Origin: OMSK01 sp902492995
GTDB lineage: Bacteria; Bacillota_I; Bacilli_A; RF39; UBA660
NCBI GenBank assembly: GCA_902492995.1
Contig: CABUNR010000013.1
Coordinates: 1 to 29,348, forward strand
Length of the DNA: 29,348 bases
Direction of reading: 5' to 3'
Shown: positions 14,207 to 23,018 of the stretch, piece by piece
Layout: every line of letters starts with the position of its first letter
Position numbering within the stretch: the first letter of the stretch is position 1
Made by a program: the position numbers and the translations under genes
The notes under the pieces: generated by a model
What the model saw: the letters and a program-made list of their open reading frames with translations, nothing else
Database searches by the model: none
Told to the model about the DNA's origin: nothing

Positions 14207-14257
14207 ACTCATCACGTTGAGTGCGTATGTGTGATGGAGGAAAATGTATGCGTGTAA
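14207..14257 (+). repeat. Third displaced rlmD 3' end (attR-like, recombinase side)
   Basis: The frame reads T-H-HVECVCVMEENVCV and stops at 14255-14257. Over the first 27 bases it matches the end of the intact rlmD (7524-7550) at about 24 positions, including the codons for CVCV, which the other two displaced ends lack. It therefore looks like the original downstream half of the intact gene's target. Its tail supplies the GGAGG ribosome binding site for the HAD gene at 14248. Confidence 0.6.
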
Positions 14258-14955
14258 ATAAAAAAATTCTTATTAGTGATTATGATCAAACATTCTATTT
14301 GAATGATAATGATATGGAAAAAAATAAGATTGCTATAAAAGAATTTAGAGAAAAAGGAAATTTATTTGTTATCGCAACAGGTAGAAGTTATTTTGATTTT
14401 AGGAATAAAGCAATTTTATATAATATTGACTATGATTATGTAATTATAAATCATGGAGCAACTATATTAGATAAACAAAATAATATACTTGCTAATTTTC
14501 CGTTAAAGAATGAAATTATACCTTATATAAAAAGAGATTTAAGATTAGATAAATTAGTTAAAGGATTTTGTTGTAGTAAATTAGAAAGTAGAGTTGATTT
14601 CAACTATAAAGATTTAACAAAAATTAATGTTAAATATGATACAAAAGAAGATGCAACTAATATATATGAAGAGATTAATAAAAAATATTCTGAAGATATT
14701 AATTTATATTTTGTAGCAGAAAATTCATTTGAAATAATATCTAATGAAACAAACAAATCTAAAGCTATAGATTTATTATTAAATAGATTAAATTTATTAA
14801 AAGAAAATGTATATACAATAGGTGATGGTTATAGTGACGTTGAAATGATAAAAAATTTTAATGGATATGCTATGAAAGAGTCGGTAGATGAATTAAAGAA
14901 AGTAGCAAAAAAAGAATATGCTAGTGTGTCAGATTTAATAAAGGAAATTATTTAG
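14248..14955 (+). CDS. HAD-superfamily (Cof/IIB type) phosphatase
   Basis: 235 residues, a cytoplasmic sugar- or nucleotide-phosphatase of the Cof class. Motif I SDYDQTF has D11 and D13, motif II is VIATGRSYFD, the motif III Lys is in NKSKAIDLLLNRL, and motif IV is YTIGDGYSDVEMIK. A C2-type cap lies between. GGAGG at 14236-14240 sets the start at 14248; a longer frame from GTG 14221 is just the rlmD remnant read in another frame. The gene sits immediately outside the island, so it is probably the old neighbour of rlmD. Confidence 0.88.
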   Translation: MRVNKKILISDYDQTFYLNDNDMEKNKIAIKEFREKGNLFVIATGRSYFDFRNKAILYNIDYDYVIINHGATILDKQNNILANFPLKNEIIPYIKRDLRLDKLVKGFCCSKLESRVDFNYKDLTKINVKYDTKEDATNIYEEINKKYSEDINLYFVAENSFEIISNETNKSKAIDLLLNRLNLLKENVYTIGDGYSDVEMIKNFNGYAMKESVDELKKVAKKEYASVSDLIKEII

Positions 14956-15007
14956 GCGGTTGCGTGAAAAATAAAAGATTAGAAGAAAATATTATAATTA
15001 CAATTAA

Positions 15008-15253
15008 TGCTTAAAAAAAAATAATGGTATTATTTTTAAGCCTTTTTTAACGACTTATTTTATAAAAAAATCACAAGAAAGTGTAGTTGATTTATCAATT
15101 TATTATATTTTTTCCTATTTTTTGCTTGCTGTTGGTAGTTTTATTGTTGCAAGTATTATAAAAAATAAATTTAGGATTGGAATGTTTAGAATTGGTGTTA
15201 TATTTAATTTTTATTATACAATGTCTGTACTTTATTACATTGCTAAAAAATAA
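15008..15253 (+). other. Terminator hairpin and possible membrane-protein remnant
   Basis: An interrupted inverted repeat (GCTTAAAAA from 15009, matching TTTTTAAGC ending at 15041) followed by CTTTTTT is the likely terminator of the HAD gene. Overlapping it is an 81-codon open frame to TAA 15251-15253. It has no good start (first ATG at 15182) and encodes hydrophobic stretches, e.g. YYIFSYFLLAVGSFIVASII and MFRIGVIFNFYYTMSVLYYI. It may be the tail of a lost two-helix membrane protein; family unknown. Confidence 0.35.
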
Positions 15254-15313
15254 TAGTAATAACACTATAAATTGATATAGTTTTTTGTTATAATATTATA
15301 AGAGGTGAATGAT

Positions 15314-17269
15314 ATGAATAAAAATAAAAAAAATATAGTAGGTGTGGTAGTTGTAACATTATTAATTATGGTGAATGTATTTTTGCTTTATATTGATAAT
15401 AAAAATGTGAATACAAAAAAAGTAAAAGAAGTTTCTAGTTTAATAGAACAACAAGAAAAATTACAAAATAAATTTAAAATAGATGGATATACATTTGAAA
15501 ATCCAAATGTTATATTAAATCCTTATGGAACATCTCCTTTAACAGCTCTAGTTTTATTTAAAACAGAAAAAATGGAAGAAGTTAAAGTAACAATTGAGGG
15601 AAAAGATGAAAATACAACATTTACACATTCCTTTAGTAAGGCAAAAGAACATTACTTACCAATATATGGACTTTATGCAGGTACAAAAAATAAAGTAATT
15701 ATAGAAATTGGTGAAGAAAAAAAAGAATTAACTATTAAAACAGATAAATTACCAGATAATATGGTATTACCTGAATCAGTTAATGCAGTTAAAGATAAGC
15801 TTGGAAATGAATTATATTTTTATACTCCATCAAGTATGGGATATACATGTGCATATGATGTTAATGGTGATGTTAGATGGTATTTAACTAATTATGCATT
15901 ATGGAAAATCGATAAATTAAAAAATGGTCATTTACTTGTAAGTACAGAAAGGTTAATTAATAGTCCATATTATATGACTGGACTATATGAAATGGATTTA
16001 TTAGGAAAAATATATTATGAGTATAGTCTAGAAGGTGGATATCACCATGATTATTATGAAATGAAAAATGGAAATTTATTAATTTCAAGTGATAATTTTA
16101 ATAGTGGAGATGGAACTGTTGAAGATTATATTGTTGAAATGGATAGAAAAACAGGTAAAATTGTAAAAAAATATGATTTAAAAGATATATTAAATGAAAA
16201 AGATGGTCAAAGTGAAAATTGGTCAAGTTATGATTGGTTTCATAATAATTCTGTATGGTATGATAAAAAAACAAATTCTATAACATTATCTGGAAGGCAC
16301 ATGGATGCTGTCATAAACATTGATTATAAAACAGGTAAATTGAATTGGATTATAGGTGATTCAACAAATTGGAGTAAAGAATATCAAAAATATTTCTTTA
16401 AACCAGTTGGAGATAATTTTGAATGGCAATGGAGCCAACATGCTGCTATGATTACCCCAGAGGGATATGTATTCTTATTTGATAATGGAAATAATAAATC
16501 AAAAAATAAGGAAGAATATGTAGATGCAAGTGATTCTTATTCAAGAGGCGTAATGTATAAAATAAATACAAAAGAAATGACAATTGAACAAGTTTTTGAA
16601 TATGGAAAAGAACGTGGTAGTGAATTTTATTCACCATACATTTCAGATGTTGATTATCTTGATAAAGATCATTATATTATTTTATCTGGTGGAATTGTTT
16701 ATAAAGATGGAAAAAATTCAAATCAACCTGCTGGTCTTGGTGGATATGATAAATTAGTATCAGATACTGTTGAATTAAAAGATGGTGAGGTAATTTTTGA
16801 AATGAAATTGCCAACAAATACATATAGAGTAGAAAAAATGAGTTTATATAATGATGATGAAAATTTTGAACTTTCAAATTCTAAAAGACTTGGTAGTTTA
16901 GGTAAAACAAAATCAAAATCATCTAAGATTACATTTAGTTTAAAAGATAATAAAATTGATAAAGAATATAAATCTCATGATATTAATATTACAAAAGAAA
17001 TAGATAGATTAGTAGTAAAAGGTCGATTTAAAAAAGGAACTAATGTTAATATTATCTTATATAGAAATTTAAAAACTAAGATATATAATTTCCCAGTAAG
17101 TAAAAAACCTTATACAGCACTTTGTGTAGATATTTTAACAGATTTAGAAACTGAAAAGGGTATATCTGTTACAAAATATATTAATAATGATGGTTTAAAT
17201 GGTAAATATTCTATTTATATAGAAATAGATGGCAAATTATATAATACAGAAGAATATGTTGAATTTTAA
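15314..17269 (+). CDS. Arylsulfotransferase (ASST)-family membrane-anchored protein
   Basis: 651 residues. An N-terminal transmembrane anchor (residues ~7-24, NIVGVVVVTLLIMVNVFLLY) is followed by an extracytoplasmic beta-sandwich domain at ~55-150. A six-bladed propeller follows, with repeated blocks such as YHHDYYEMKNGNLLISSDNF, DWFHNNSVWYDKKTNSI and SGRHMDAVINIDYKTGKLNW. These fit PF05935-type arylsulfotransferases, where conserved His residues in such blocks hold the sulfo group; HDYYEMKNGN and FHNNSVWYD look like those positions. A C-terminal ~130-residue beta-rich tail follows. The ATG at 15314 follows AGAGGTG; an upstream GTG at 15305 is part of that site. TATAAT at 15289-15294 is a likely -10 box. 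The physiological sulfate donor and acceptor are unknown. Confidence 0.8.
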   Translation: MNKNKKNIVGVVVVTLLIMVNVFLLYIDNKNVNTKKVKEVSSLIEQQEKLQNKFKIDGYTFENPNVILNPYGTSPLTALVLFKTEKMEEVKVTIEGKDENTTFTHSFSKAKEHYLPIYGLYAGTKNKVIIEIGEEKKELTIKTDKLPDNMVLPESVNAVKDKLGNELYFYTPSSMGYTCAYDVNGDVRWYLTNYALWKIDKLKNGHLLVSTERLINSPYYMTGLYEMDLLGKIYYEYSLEGGYHHDYYEMKNGNLLISSDNFNSGDGTVEDYIVEMDRKTGKIVKKYDLKDILNEKDGQSENWSSYDWFHNNSVWYDKKTNSITLSGRHMDAVINIDYKTGKLNWIIGDSTNWSKEYQKYFFKPVGDNFEWQWSQHAAMITPEGYVFLFDNGNNKSKNKEEYVDASDSYSRGVMYKINTKEMTIEQVFEYGKERGSEFYSPYISDVDYLDKDHYIILSGGIVYKDGKNSNQPAGLGGYDKLVSDTVELKDGEVIFEMKLPTNTYRVEKMSLYNDDENFELSNSKRLGSLGKTKSKSSKITFSLKDNKIDKEYKSHDINITKEIDRLVVKGRFKKGTNVNIILYRNLKTKIYNFPVSKKPYTALCVDILTDLETEKGISVTKYINNDGLNGKYSIYIEIDGKLYNTEEYVEF

Positions 17270-17451
17270 GGTGTTTTTACAAAATATTTTAATAAGTGAT
17301 GTTAAAAAAATTATGATTTAAGTTATAAAGGATATTTAATACAAATATATGATGCTTTTGCTCATAATTCTAAAAAATTAGAGATAAGAATTAAGTATTT
17401 GAAAGAAAACAAAAATAGAACTAGAATATTCACATTTGTGAATATTTTTAT
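17270..17451 (+). other. Intergenic region with short coding debris and a terminator
   Basis: About 180 bp. It includes a start-less open stretch (SYKGYLIQIYDAFAHNSKK, then LEIRIKYLKENKNRT) that may be gene debris. At 17425-17449 there is a perfect stem AATATTCAC/GTGAATATT with an ATTT loop and T tail, a convincing terminator. It overlaps the end of the debris frame. Confidence 0.55.
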
Positions 17452-17480
17452 TTGAATTTATTAATTTAATAAGTTATAAT
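17452..17480 (+). promoter_or_regulatory. Promoter of topB and downstream genes
   Basis: TTGAAT (17452-17457), 17 bases, TATAAT (17475-17480). GTGGGTG provides the ribosome binding site before the topB ATG. Confidence 0.65.
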
Positions 17481-17504
17481 AATAAAGTATTAAGTGGGTG
17501 AATT

Positions 17505-19595
17505 ATGAAGGTAATTATTGCAGAAAAACCTAGCCTAGCAAGAAATATAATGGATGCTATAGGTAATATGAAAAAAAATAATGGTTATTTTTCTAATAAT
17601 GAGTATATAGTTACATGGGCTTTTGGACATTTATTTAGTTTATATGATATAGAAGATTATGAGGAAAATCCTGATAAAAAATGGAAAATGGATAATTTAC
17701 CTTGTTTTCCAGAACAGTTTAAATTTAAATTAAAAGAAGATAATAATAAAAAGACTGATAAAGGTGTTTTAAAACAGTTTAATATTATAAAAGAATTAAT
17801 TAATAAAGAAGAAGTAGATACTATTATAAATGCAGGAGATGCTGATAGAGAAGGAGAAATTATAGTTAGATTATGTATAAAAAATGCATTAAATAGTCAA
17901 AAAAAATTACTTAGATTATGGTTACCAGATCAGACAAAAGAAACAATAAATAGTGCTTTATCTGAATTGAAGGAAGAAAAAGAATATAATAATTTAGCTA
18001 ATGAAGGATATGCAAGAACGTATATAGATTGGTTATATGGTGTTAATTTAACACGTTATGCAACCTTAAAAACAGGAACTTTAGAACGTGTTGGAAGAGT
18101 AATTGTTCCTATTGTAAAGGCGATATATGATAGAGATTTGAGCATAAGGAATTTTGTTCAAGATATATATTATGGAATATCAAGTAAGGAAGAAACAAAC
18201 GGCGAAATAGTAGAATTAAATAGTAAATTAAAATTTGATAAAAAAGATTTAAAAAAAGCAGAAGAAGAGTGTGATAAATATAATTCTTTAGAAGCTATTG
18301 TTGTTTCAAAAAAAGTAAAAAAAGATAAAATGGAACCAGGTAAATTATATTCTTTATCAAAACTGCAAAATGTATTAGGTAAAAAGTATAAAATGTCTAT
18401 GGATAAATCACTTACAATTATTCAAAAATTATATGAAGATGGATATTTAACTTATCCTCGTACTAATTCAGAATATTTAGCTACTGCAGAAAAAGAAAAA
18501 ATAAAAACAATTATAAATAATTTAAGCAAATTAAATTATCCAGTAGAATTTAAGGATAAAAAAACAATTTTTAACGATGCTAAAATAGAATCACATTCTG
18601 CTTTAACACCTACTTATAAAATACCTGATATAAAAAAACTAACTGATGATGAAAAAATGGTATATAAAACAGTTCTTAAAAGATTTGTTTCTGTATTTTG
18701 TAATACTGAATGTTTAGTAGAAAAAACAGAAATTAAAATAAAACTTGGTGAAGAAGAATTTAATTTAAAGGGAACAGTTATACTAGAACCTGGTTGGACT
18801 AAATATGATGAATATACATCAAAAGATAAAATACTTCCTAACTTAAATAAAGGAGATATTGTAAATATTAACTTTAAACCTGTTGAAAAGAAAACATCAG
18901 CTCCAAAGCACTATACAATAGAAACACTTAATAATTATTTAAAAAATCCTTTTAAGGAAGATAAAATAAAACAAGAAGAAAATGAATATGATGATGAAGA
19001 AGACTATAAAGCTATTTTTGAAGGATTAGAATTAGGTACAGAAGCAACTCGTACAGGTATAATTGATAATGCTATTAGAAGCGAATATATAAATTTAAAA
19101 AAAGATGTTTATACTATATTACCTAAAGGAGAATTTTTAATAGAATCTTTACTTCAAATGGGGATTTCTATGGATAAATATAAAACTAGTGAAATGGGTA
19201 AAGCTTTAAAAAAGGTTTATCATGGTGAAATTAAAATAAATGATTCAGTTGAAATAGCAAAACAAGAAATTAAAGATGTATTTAATAAAAAAGAAATTCC
19301 CATTGAAAAAGATACAGATAATGGTTTTTATGGAGATTTAATTGGTAAGTGTCCAAGATGTGGCAAAGATGTAATAAAAAATCGATATGGTTATGGATGT
19401 ATTGGATATAAAGAAGGATGTAATTTTAGAATTAATGGTGTTATTTGTAAAAGAGTCATTTCAAAAAGTAATGCTATTAAATTACTTAAAGAGGGTAAAA
19501 CATCTAAAATAGAGGGATTTATATCAAAAAAAGATACAAAGTTTGATGCATATTTAATACTAAAAGATAACAATATTGAATTTAGTTTTAATTAG
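17505..19595 (+). CDS. topB: DNA topoisomerase III (type IA)
   Basis: 696 residues. The TOPRIM domain at the N-terminus has IIAEKPSLARNI (the Glu7 motif) and the acidic triad GDADREGE (D112, D114, E116). The catalytic Tyr is Y317 in DGYLTYPRTNSEYL. The decatenation-type helical arch and LGTEATRTGIIDNAI motifs follow. The C-terminus carries one zinc-binding unit, CPRCGK ... GYGCIGYKEGC (about 615-640), and a short RNA/DNA-binding tail. Length is normal for Bacillota TopB. The 3' end is 8 nt from the sir2 gene, so they are likely co-transcribed. It could be a plasmid- or ICE-type TopB, but no transfer genes are nearby. Confidence 0.93.
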   Translation: MKVIIAEKPSLARNIMDAIGNMKKNNGYFSNNEYIVTWAFGHLFSLYDIEDYEENPDKKWKMDNLPCFPEQFKFKLKEDNNKKTDKGVLKQFNIIKELINKEEVDTIINAGDADREGEIIVRLCIKNALNSQKKLLRLWLPDQTKETINSALSELKEEKEYNNLANEGYARTYIDWLYGVNLTRYATLKTGTLERVGRVIVPIVKAIYDRDLSIRNFVQDIYYGISSKEETNGEIVELNSKLKFDKKDLKKAEEECDKYNSLEAIVVSKKVKKDKMEPGKLYSLSKLQNVLGKKYKMSMDKSLTIIQKLYEDGYLTYPRTNSEYLATAEKEKIKTIINNLSKLNYPVEFKDKKTIFNDAKIESHSALTPTYKIPDIKKLTDDEKMVYKTVLKRFVSVFCNTECLVEKTEIKIKLGEEEFNLKGTVILEPGWTKYDEYTSKDKILPNLNKGDIVNINFKPVEKKTSAPKHYTIETLNNYLKNPFKEDKIKQEENEYDDEEDYKAIFEGLELGTEATRTGIIDNAIRSEYINLKKDVYTILPKGEFLIESLLQMGISMDKYKTSEMGKALKKVYHGEIKINDSVEIAKQEIKDVFNKKEIPIEKDTDNGFYGDLIGKCPRCGKDVIKNRYGYGCIGYKEGCNFRINGVICKRVISKSNAIKLLKEGKTSKIEGFISKKDTKFDAYLILKDNNIEFSFN

Positions 19596-19603
19596 GAGAA
19601 TTT

Positions 19604-20314
19604 ATGGAAAAAATAGAAATATTAAAAGAAATAATAAAAAATAGTAATAATATTGTTTTTTTTGGAGGAGCAGGAGTTTCTACAGAAAGTGGAATACCAG
19701 ATTTTAGAAGTAAAGATGGTTTATATAATATGAAATATGATTATCCACCAGAAGAAATATTAAGTCATACCTTTTTTTATAATAATACAGAATATTTTTA
19801 TAGATTTTATAAAGATAAATTAAATAGTTTAAATATTAAACCAAATATTACACATTTAAAATTAAAAGAGTTAGAAGATACTGGTAAACTAAAATGTATT
19901 ATTACACAAAATATAGATGGATTAGATAAAAAAGCCGGAAGTAAAAATGTACTTGAAATACATGGTACTATTTATGAAAATCATTGTATTAAATGTAATA
20001 AATTTTATAGTGCAGATTATGTATTTAATAGTAGTGGTATTTCAAAATGCGAATGTGGTGGAATAATAAAACCTGATGTAGTTTTATATGAAGAACCATT
20101 AAATGATACTTTTGACTTAGCGATAGATTATATAAAAAATTGTGATACTTTAATAGTAGCTGGAACATCTTTAACTGTATATCCTGCTGCTTCACTTATT
20201 AGATATTTTAAAGGTAAAAATTTAATATTGATTAATAAAGATAAAACAGAATATGATAATATAGCAACGCTTGTATTTAATGAGAATATGAGTAAAATAT
20301 TTAAAAATTTGTAA
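19604..20314 (+). CDS. cobB: NAD-dependent protein deacylase, sirtuin (Sir2/CobB family)
   Basis: 236 residues, removing acetyl or other acyl groups from lysines using NAD+. The NAD site is GGAGVSTESGIPDFRSKDG (21-39), TQNIDGLD is at 101-108, and the catalytic His is H120 in EIHGT. Zinc ligands are C128, C131, C149 and C151, followed by GGIIKPDVVLYEE. GTSLTVYPAASLI near the end binds NAD ribose. AGGAGA precedes the ATG. It follows topB by 8 nt and precedes an unknown coiled-coil gene by 22 nt. Confidence 0.93.
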   Translation: MEKIEILKEIIKNSNNIVFFGGAGVSTESGIPDFRSKDGLYNMKYDYPPEEILSHTFFYNNTEYFYRFYKDKLNSLNIKPNITHLKLKELEDTGKLKCIITQNIDGLDKKAGSKNVLEIHGTIYENHCIKCNKFYSADYVFNSSGISKCECGGIIKPDVVLYEEPLNDTFDLAIDYIKNCDTLIVAGTSLTVYPAASLIRYFKGKNLILINKDKTEYDNIATLVFNENMSKIFKNL

Positions 20315-20336
20315 TTTTTTAGAAAGGAAATATAAT

Positions 20337-21125
20337 ATGAATGTTGTTGAAAAATTCGCAAATAAAAATATAAAAAGGGCTGCATTAATTGGAAATTATA
20401 AAAATTTTAAAAAAATTGAAGAATATAAAAAGCAATTAAATGAAAAAGAAATAAAATCAGAAAAATATAATTTAATTTATTCCTATTTAAATGAAAATTA
20501 TTGGAATAGGGATAATATAGAAATAGAAAACGATTTATTTTTTATTATTGATAGTTTTGATAGCATTAAATTTTTATATAGTGACATTGAAGCATTAAAT
20601 AAAAAGAAGAAAAAATTATATAAAAAATTAGATAAATTATTATCATCATTATCTAAAGAACAAATAAATTCAAATATATTTTTAAAAAGTGCTAAAAAAA
20701 TTAAAAAAATAAGTAAAACTGATTCTATAAATATATTAAAACAATTAAGAAATAAAATTATGACTAATGAAACAGATAATGTTAATATAGAATTTTCATC
20801 TTCAAGAAAACTTGATAACTTGATACCAAAAAGTGTTACACAGAAAATAGCAGTTGGAAAAGAATATATTGATGTCTTAGATGATAATCATAAATACGTA
20901 TATGATGATTATAATCAAGTTGTTTCAAAATTAAAGCAACTTGTTGAAAAAATTTATTTACTACAAATTTTATTACAAATTTTTAATATTGTAGAAAAAG
21001 ATTCAAGCATATGTTTAAATTCATTAGATATACTTTATTTAGAAAATGATATTAAAATTAAGTGTTCTTTTAATGTTAATGATAAAAAAGCTTTTAAACA
21101 ATATGTAAAAAAATTATTGAATTAA
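20337..21125 (+). CDS. Unknown Lys-rich, mostly helical protein
   Basis: 262 residues with no signal peptide or membrane segment and no motif I recognise. A central Lys-rich helical region (about 85-150) looks coiled-coil forming. The C-terminal part (about 185-235, YVYDDYNQVVSKLKQLVEKI, then YLLQILLQIFNIVEK) is another amphipathic helix pair. AGAAAGGAAAT precedes the ATG. It sits 22 nt after the sirtuin gene and 39 nt before a RluA-family gene, so it belongs to the topB-sir2 transcription unit. Function unknown; no invented role. Confidence 0.75.
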   Translation: MNVVEKFANKNIKRAALIGNYKNFKKIEEYKKQLNEKEIKSEKYNLIYSYLNENYWNRDNIEIENDLFFIIDSFDSIKFLYSDIEALNKKKKKLYKKLDKLLSSLSKEQINSNIFLKSAKKIKKISKTDSINILKQLRNKIMTNETDNVNIEFSSSRKLDNLIPKSVTQKIAVGKEYIDVLDDNHKYVYDDYNQVVSKLKQLVEKIYLLQILLQIFNIVEKDSSICLNSLDILYLENDIKIKCSFNVNDKKAFKQYVKKLLN

Positions 21126-21164
21126 ATAGTTTGATATTGATATTTAATGTAAGGTGAATAATTT

Positions 21165-21989
21165 ATGAAATATATTGTAAATGAAAAAATGGAATTGTTA
21201 GAATTTTTATATAGAAATATAAATAAATCTAAAAATACAATAAAAAATATATTAAAAGATAATACTTATGTTAATAATAAAAGGGTAAGTAAATTTAATT
21301 ATATGTTACAGGTAAATGATGTAGTTGTAATAAAAAATAAAATTAATGATATAGAAATAATCTATGAAGATAAAGATTTAATTATTGTAAATAAACCAGC
21401 TAATATGCTTACTATTACTTCTTTAAAGGAAAAGGAAAAAACATTATATCATATGGTGTCTGATTATGTGAAAAAAACTAATAAAAATAATAAGATATTT
21501 ATAGTACATAGATTAGATAAAGAAACAAGTGGAATAGTTCTTTTTTCAAAATCAGAAGAATTAAAAGATAAGTTACAAAATAATTGGAATAATCTTGTTA
21601 AATTAAGAGGATATATTGCTATAGTAGAAGGGAAAACTAAAGATAATGGTACAATAAAATCATATTTGAAGGATAAAAATATGTATACATATGTAACAAA
21701 TAGTAAAGATGGAAAACTTGCTATTACAAATTATAAAAAAATAAAAAATAATGAAAAGTATACAATGCTTGATATAAATATAGAAACAGGTAGAAAAAAT
21801 CAAATCAGAGTTCAACTTAAAGAAATTGGTAATATAATAGTAGGAGATAAAAAATATGGTTCTAAGGACAATTCGATAAAAAGAATGGCATTACATGCTA
21901 ATAGATTAGAATTTATAAATCCTAAAAATAATAAATTAATGAAGTTTGAAAGTAGTATACCTAATAGTTTTAAAAATTTAATAAAGTAA
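21165..21989 (+). CDS. Pseudouridine synthase, RluA family
   Basis: 274 residues. An N-terminal S4-like RNA-binding region (residues 10-60) precedes the catalytic domain, which opens with IIYEDKDLIIVNKPANMLT. The catalytic Asp is D118 in IFIVHRLDKETSGIVLFSK. The family's C-terminal ETGRKNQIRVQLKEIGNIIVGDKKYG follows. It modifies uridines in 23S rRNA or tRNA; which one is not evident (RluA, RluC, RluD and Bacillota YhcT/YlyB types share these motifs). AAGGTGA precedes the start. A weak AAAAGA/TCTTTT hairpin with a T tail follows the stop. Confidence 0.9.
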   Translation: MKYIVNEKMELLEFLYRNINKSKNTIKNILKDNTYVNNKRVSKFNYMLQVNDVVVIKNKINDIEIIYEDKDLIIVNKPANMLTITSLKEKEKTLYHMVSDYVKKTNKNNKIFIVHRLDKETSGIVLFSKSEELKDKLQNNWNNLVKLRGYIAIVEGKTKDNGTIKSYLKDKNMYTYVTNSKDGKLAITNYKKIKNNEKYTMLDINIETGRKNQIRVQLKEIGNIIVGDKKYGSKDNSIKRMALHANRLEFINPKNNKLMKFESSIPNSFKNLIK

Positions 21990-22018
21990 AAGACAAAATA
22001 TCTTTTTTTTGTTATAAT
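21990..22018 (+). promoter_or_regulatory. Promoter of the dus-RDD-lysS transcription unit
   Basis: AAGACA (21990-21995), 17 bases, TATAAT (22013-22018). A short leader with AGGTGA leads to the dus ATG. Confidence 0.55.
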
Positions 22019-22034
22019 TTATATAGGTGATTTC

Positions 22035-23018
22035 ATGTTTAAAATAGGAAATATTGAAATGAAAAATAATGTTGTTTTAGCGCCTATGGCAGGTATTTGT
22101 AACCATGCATATAGAACAATTATAAAAGAAATGGGTGCAGGGCTTATTTATGCTGAAATGGTTAGTGATAAAGCAATAAGTTACGGCTCTAAAAAAACAA
22201 TTGATATGCTTTATATGACAGATAGTGAAAGGCCAATTGCACAACAAATATTTGGTAGTGATAAGAAATCGTTTGTAACAGCAGCTAAATATATAGAAGA
22301 GAATATGCATCCTGATATTATAGATATAAATATGGGATGTCCTGTTCCTAAAGTTGCTTTAAAATCACAAGCGGGAAGCGCATTATTAAAAAATCCAGAA
22401 AAAGTATATGAAATAGTTTCGGCTGTTGTAAAAGCAGTTAATGTTCCAGTTACTGTGAAAATAAGAAGTGGATGGGACTTTAATAGTATAAATGCTGTAG
22501 AGATTGCTAAAATAGTAGAAAAAGCAGGAGCAAGTGCTATAACAGTTCATCCAAGAACTAGAAGTCAAGGTTATAGTGGTAAAGCAAATTGGGAAATAAT
22601 AAAGGAAGTAAAAGAAAATGTAAATATTCCCGTAATAGGAAATGGTGATATTAAAAGTTGTTTTGATGCAAAGAAAATGCTTGATTTAACTGGTTGTGAT
22701 GCTATTATGATAGGTAGAGGTGTTTTAGGTAATCCTTGGCTTATTAAAGAATGTATTGATTATTTAGAGCATGGTGTATTACCAAAAGAGGTATCAAATG
22801 AGGAAAAATTAAAAATGATATTACATCATTTAGATTTGCTTTCAAGTTCAAAAAATAGCAAAGTTGCTTTACTTGAAATGAGAAGTCATGCTGCTTGGTA
22901 TTTAAAAGGAATACCTAATACTTCAAAATTAAAAGAAGACATTTTTAAAACAAAAACTATAGAAGAATTTAAAGAATTAATTAGTAGTTTTTTGAAGGAG
23001 GAATCTTATGTGTGCTAA
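22035..23018 (+). CDS. dusB: tRNA-dihydrouridine synthase
   Basis: 327 residues, an FMN-dependent TIM barrel that reduces uridine to dihydrouridine in tRNA. LAPMAGICNHAYRTIIKEMGAG (15-36) forms the FMN entry motif. The proton-donor Cys is C102 in INMGCPVPKVALKSQAGSALL. KIRSGWD, VHPRTRSQGYSGKANW, IGNGDI and MIGRGVLGNPWLIKE complete the barrel. DusB is the most likely of the Dus classes in Bacillota. In many Bacillota this gene is close to lysS, as here. It overlaps the RDD gene by 11 nt. Confidence 0.93.
   Translation: MFKIGNIEMKNNVVLAPMAGICNHAYRTIIKEMGAGLIYAEMVSDKAISYGSKKTIDMLYMTDSERPIAQQIFGSDKKSFVTAAKYIEENMHPDIIDINMGCPVPKVALKSQAGSALLKNPEKVYEIVSAVVKAVNVPVTVKIRSGWDFNSINAVEIAKIVEKAGASAITVHPRTRSQGYSGKANWEIIKEVKENVNIPVIGNGDIKSCFDAKKMLDLTGCDAIMIGRGVLGNPWLIKECIDYLEHGVLPKEVSNEEKLKMILHHLDLLSSSKNSKVALLEMRSHAAWYLKGIPNTSKLKEDIFKTKTIEEFKELISSFLKEESYVC

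Noticed and set aside
14221..14247. Upstream GTG start of the Cof-type HAD gene
   Set aside because: It lies within the rlmD end remnant. The GGAGG before ATG 14248 is correctly spaced.
7566..14247. Insertion sequences, phage or conjugation genes in the island
   Set aside because: No transposase, intact integrase, relaxase, capsid or type IV secretion gene can be read on either strand; only a recombinase tail remains.
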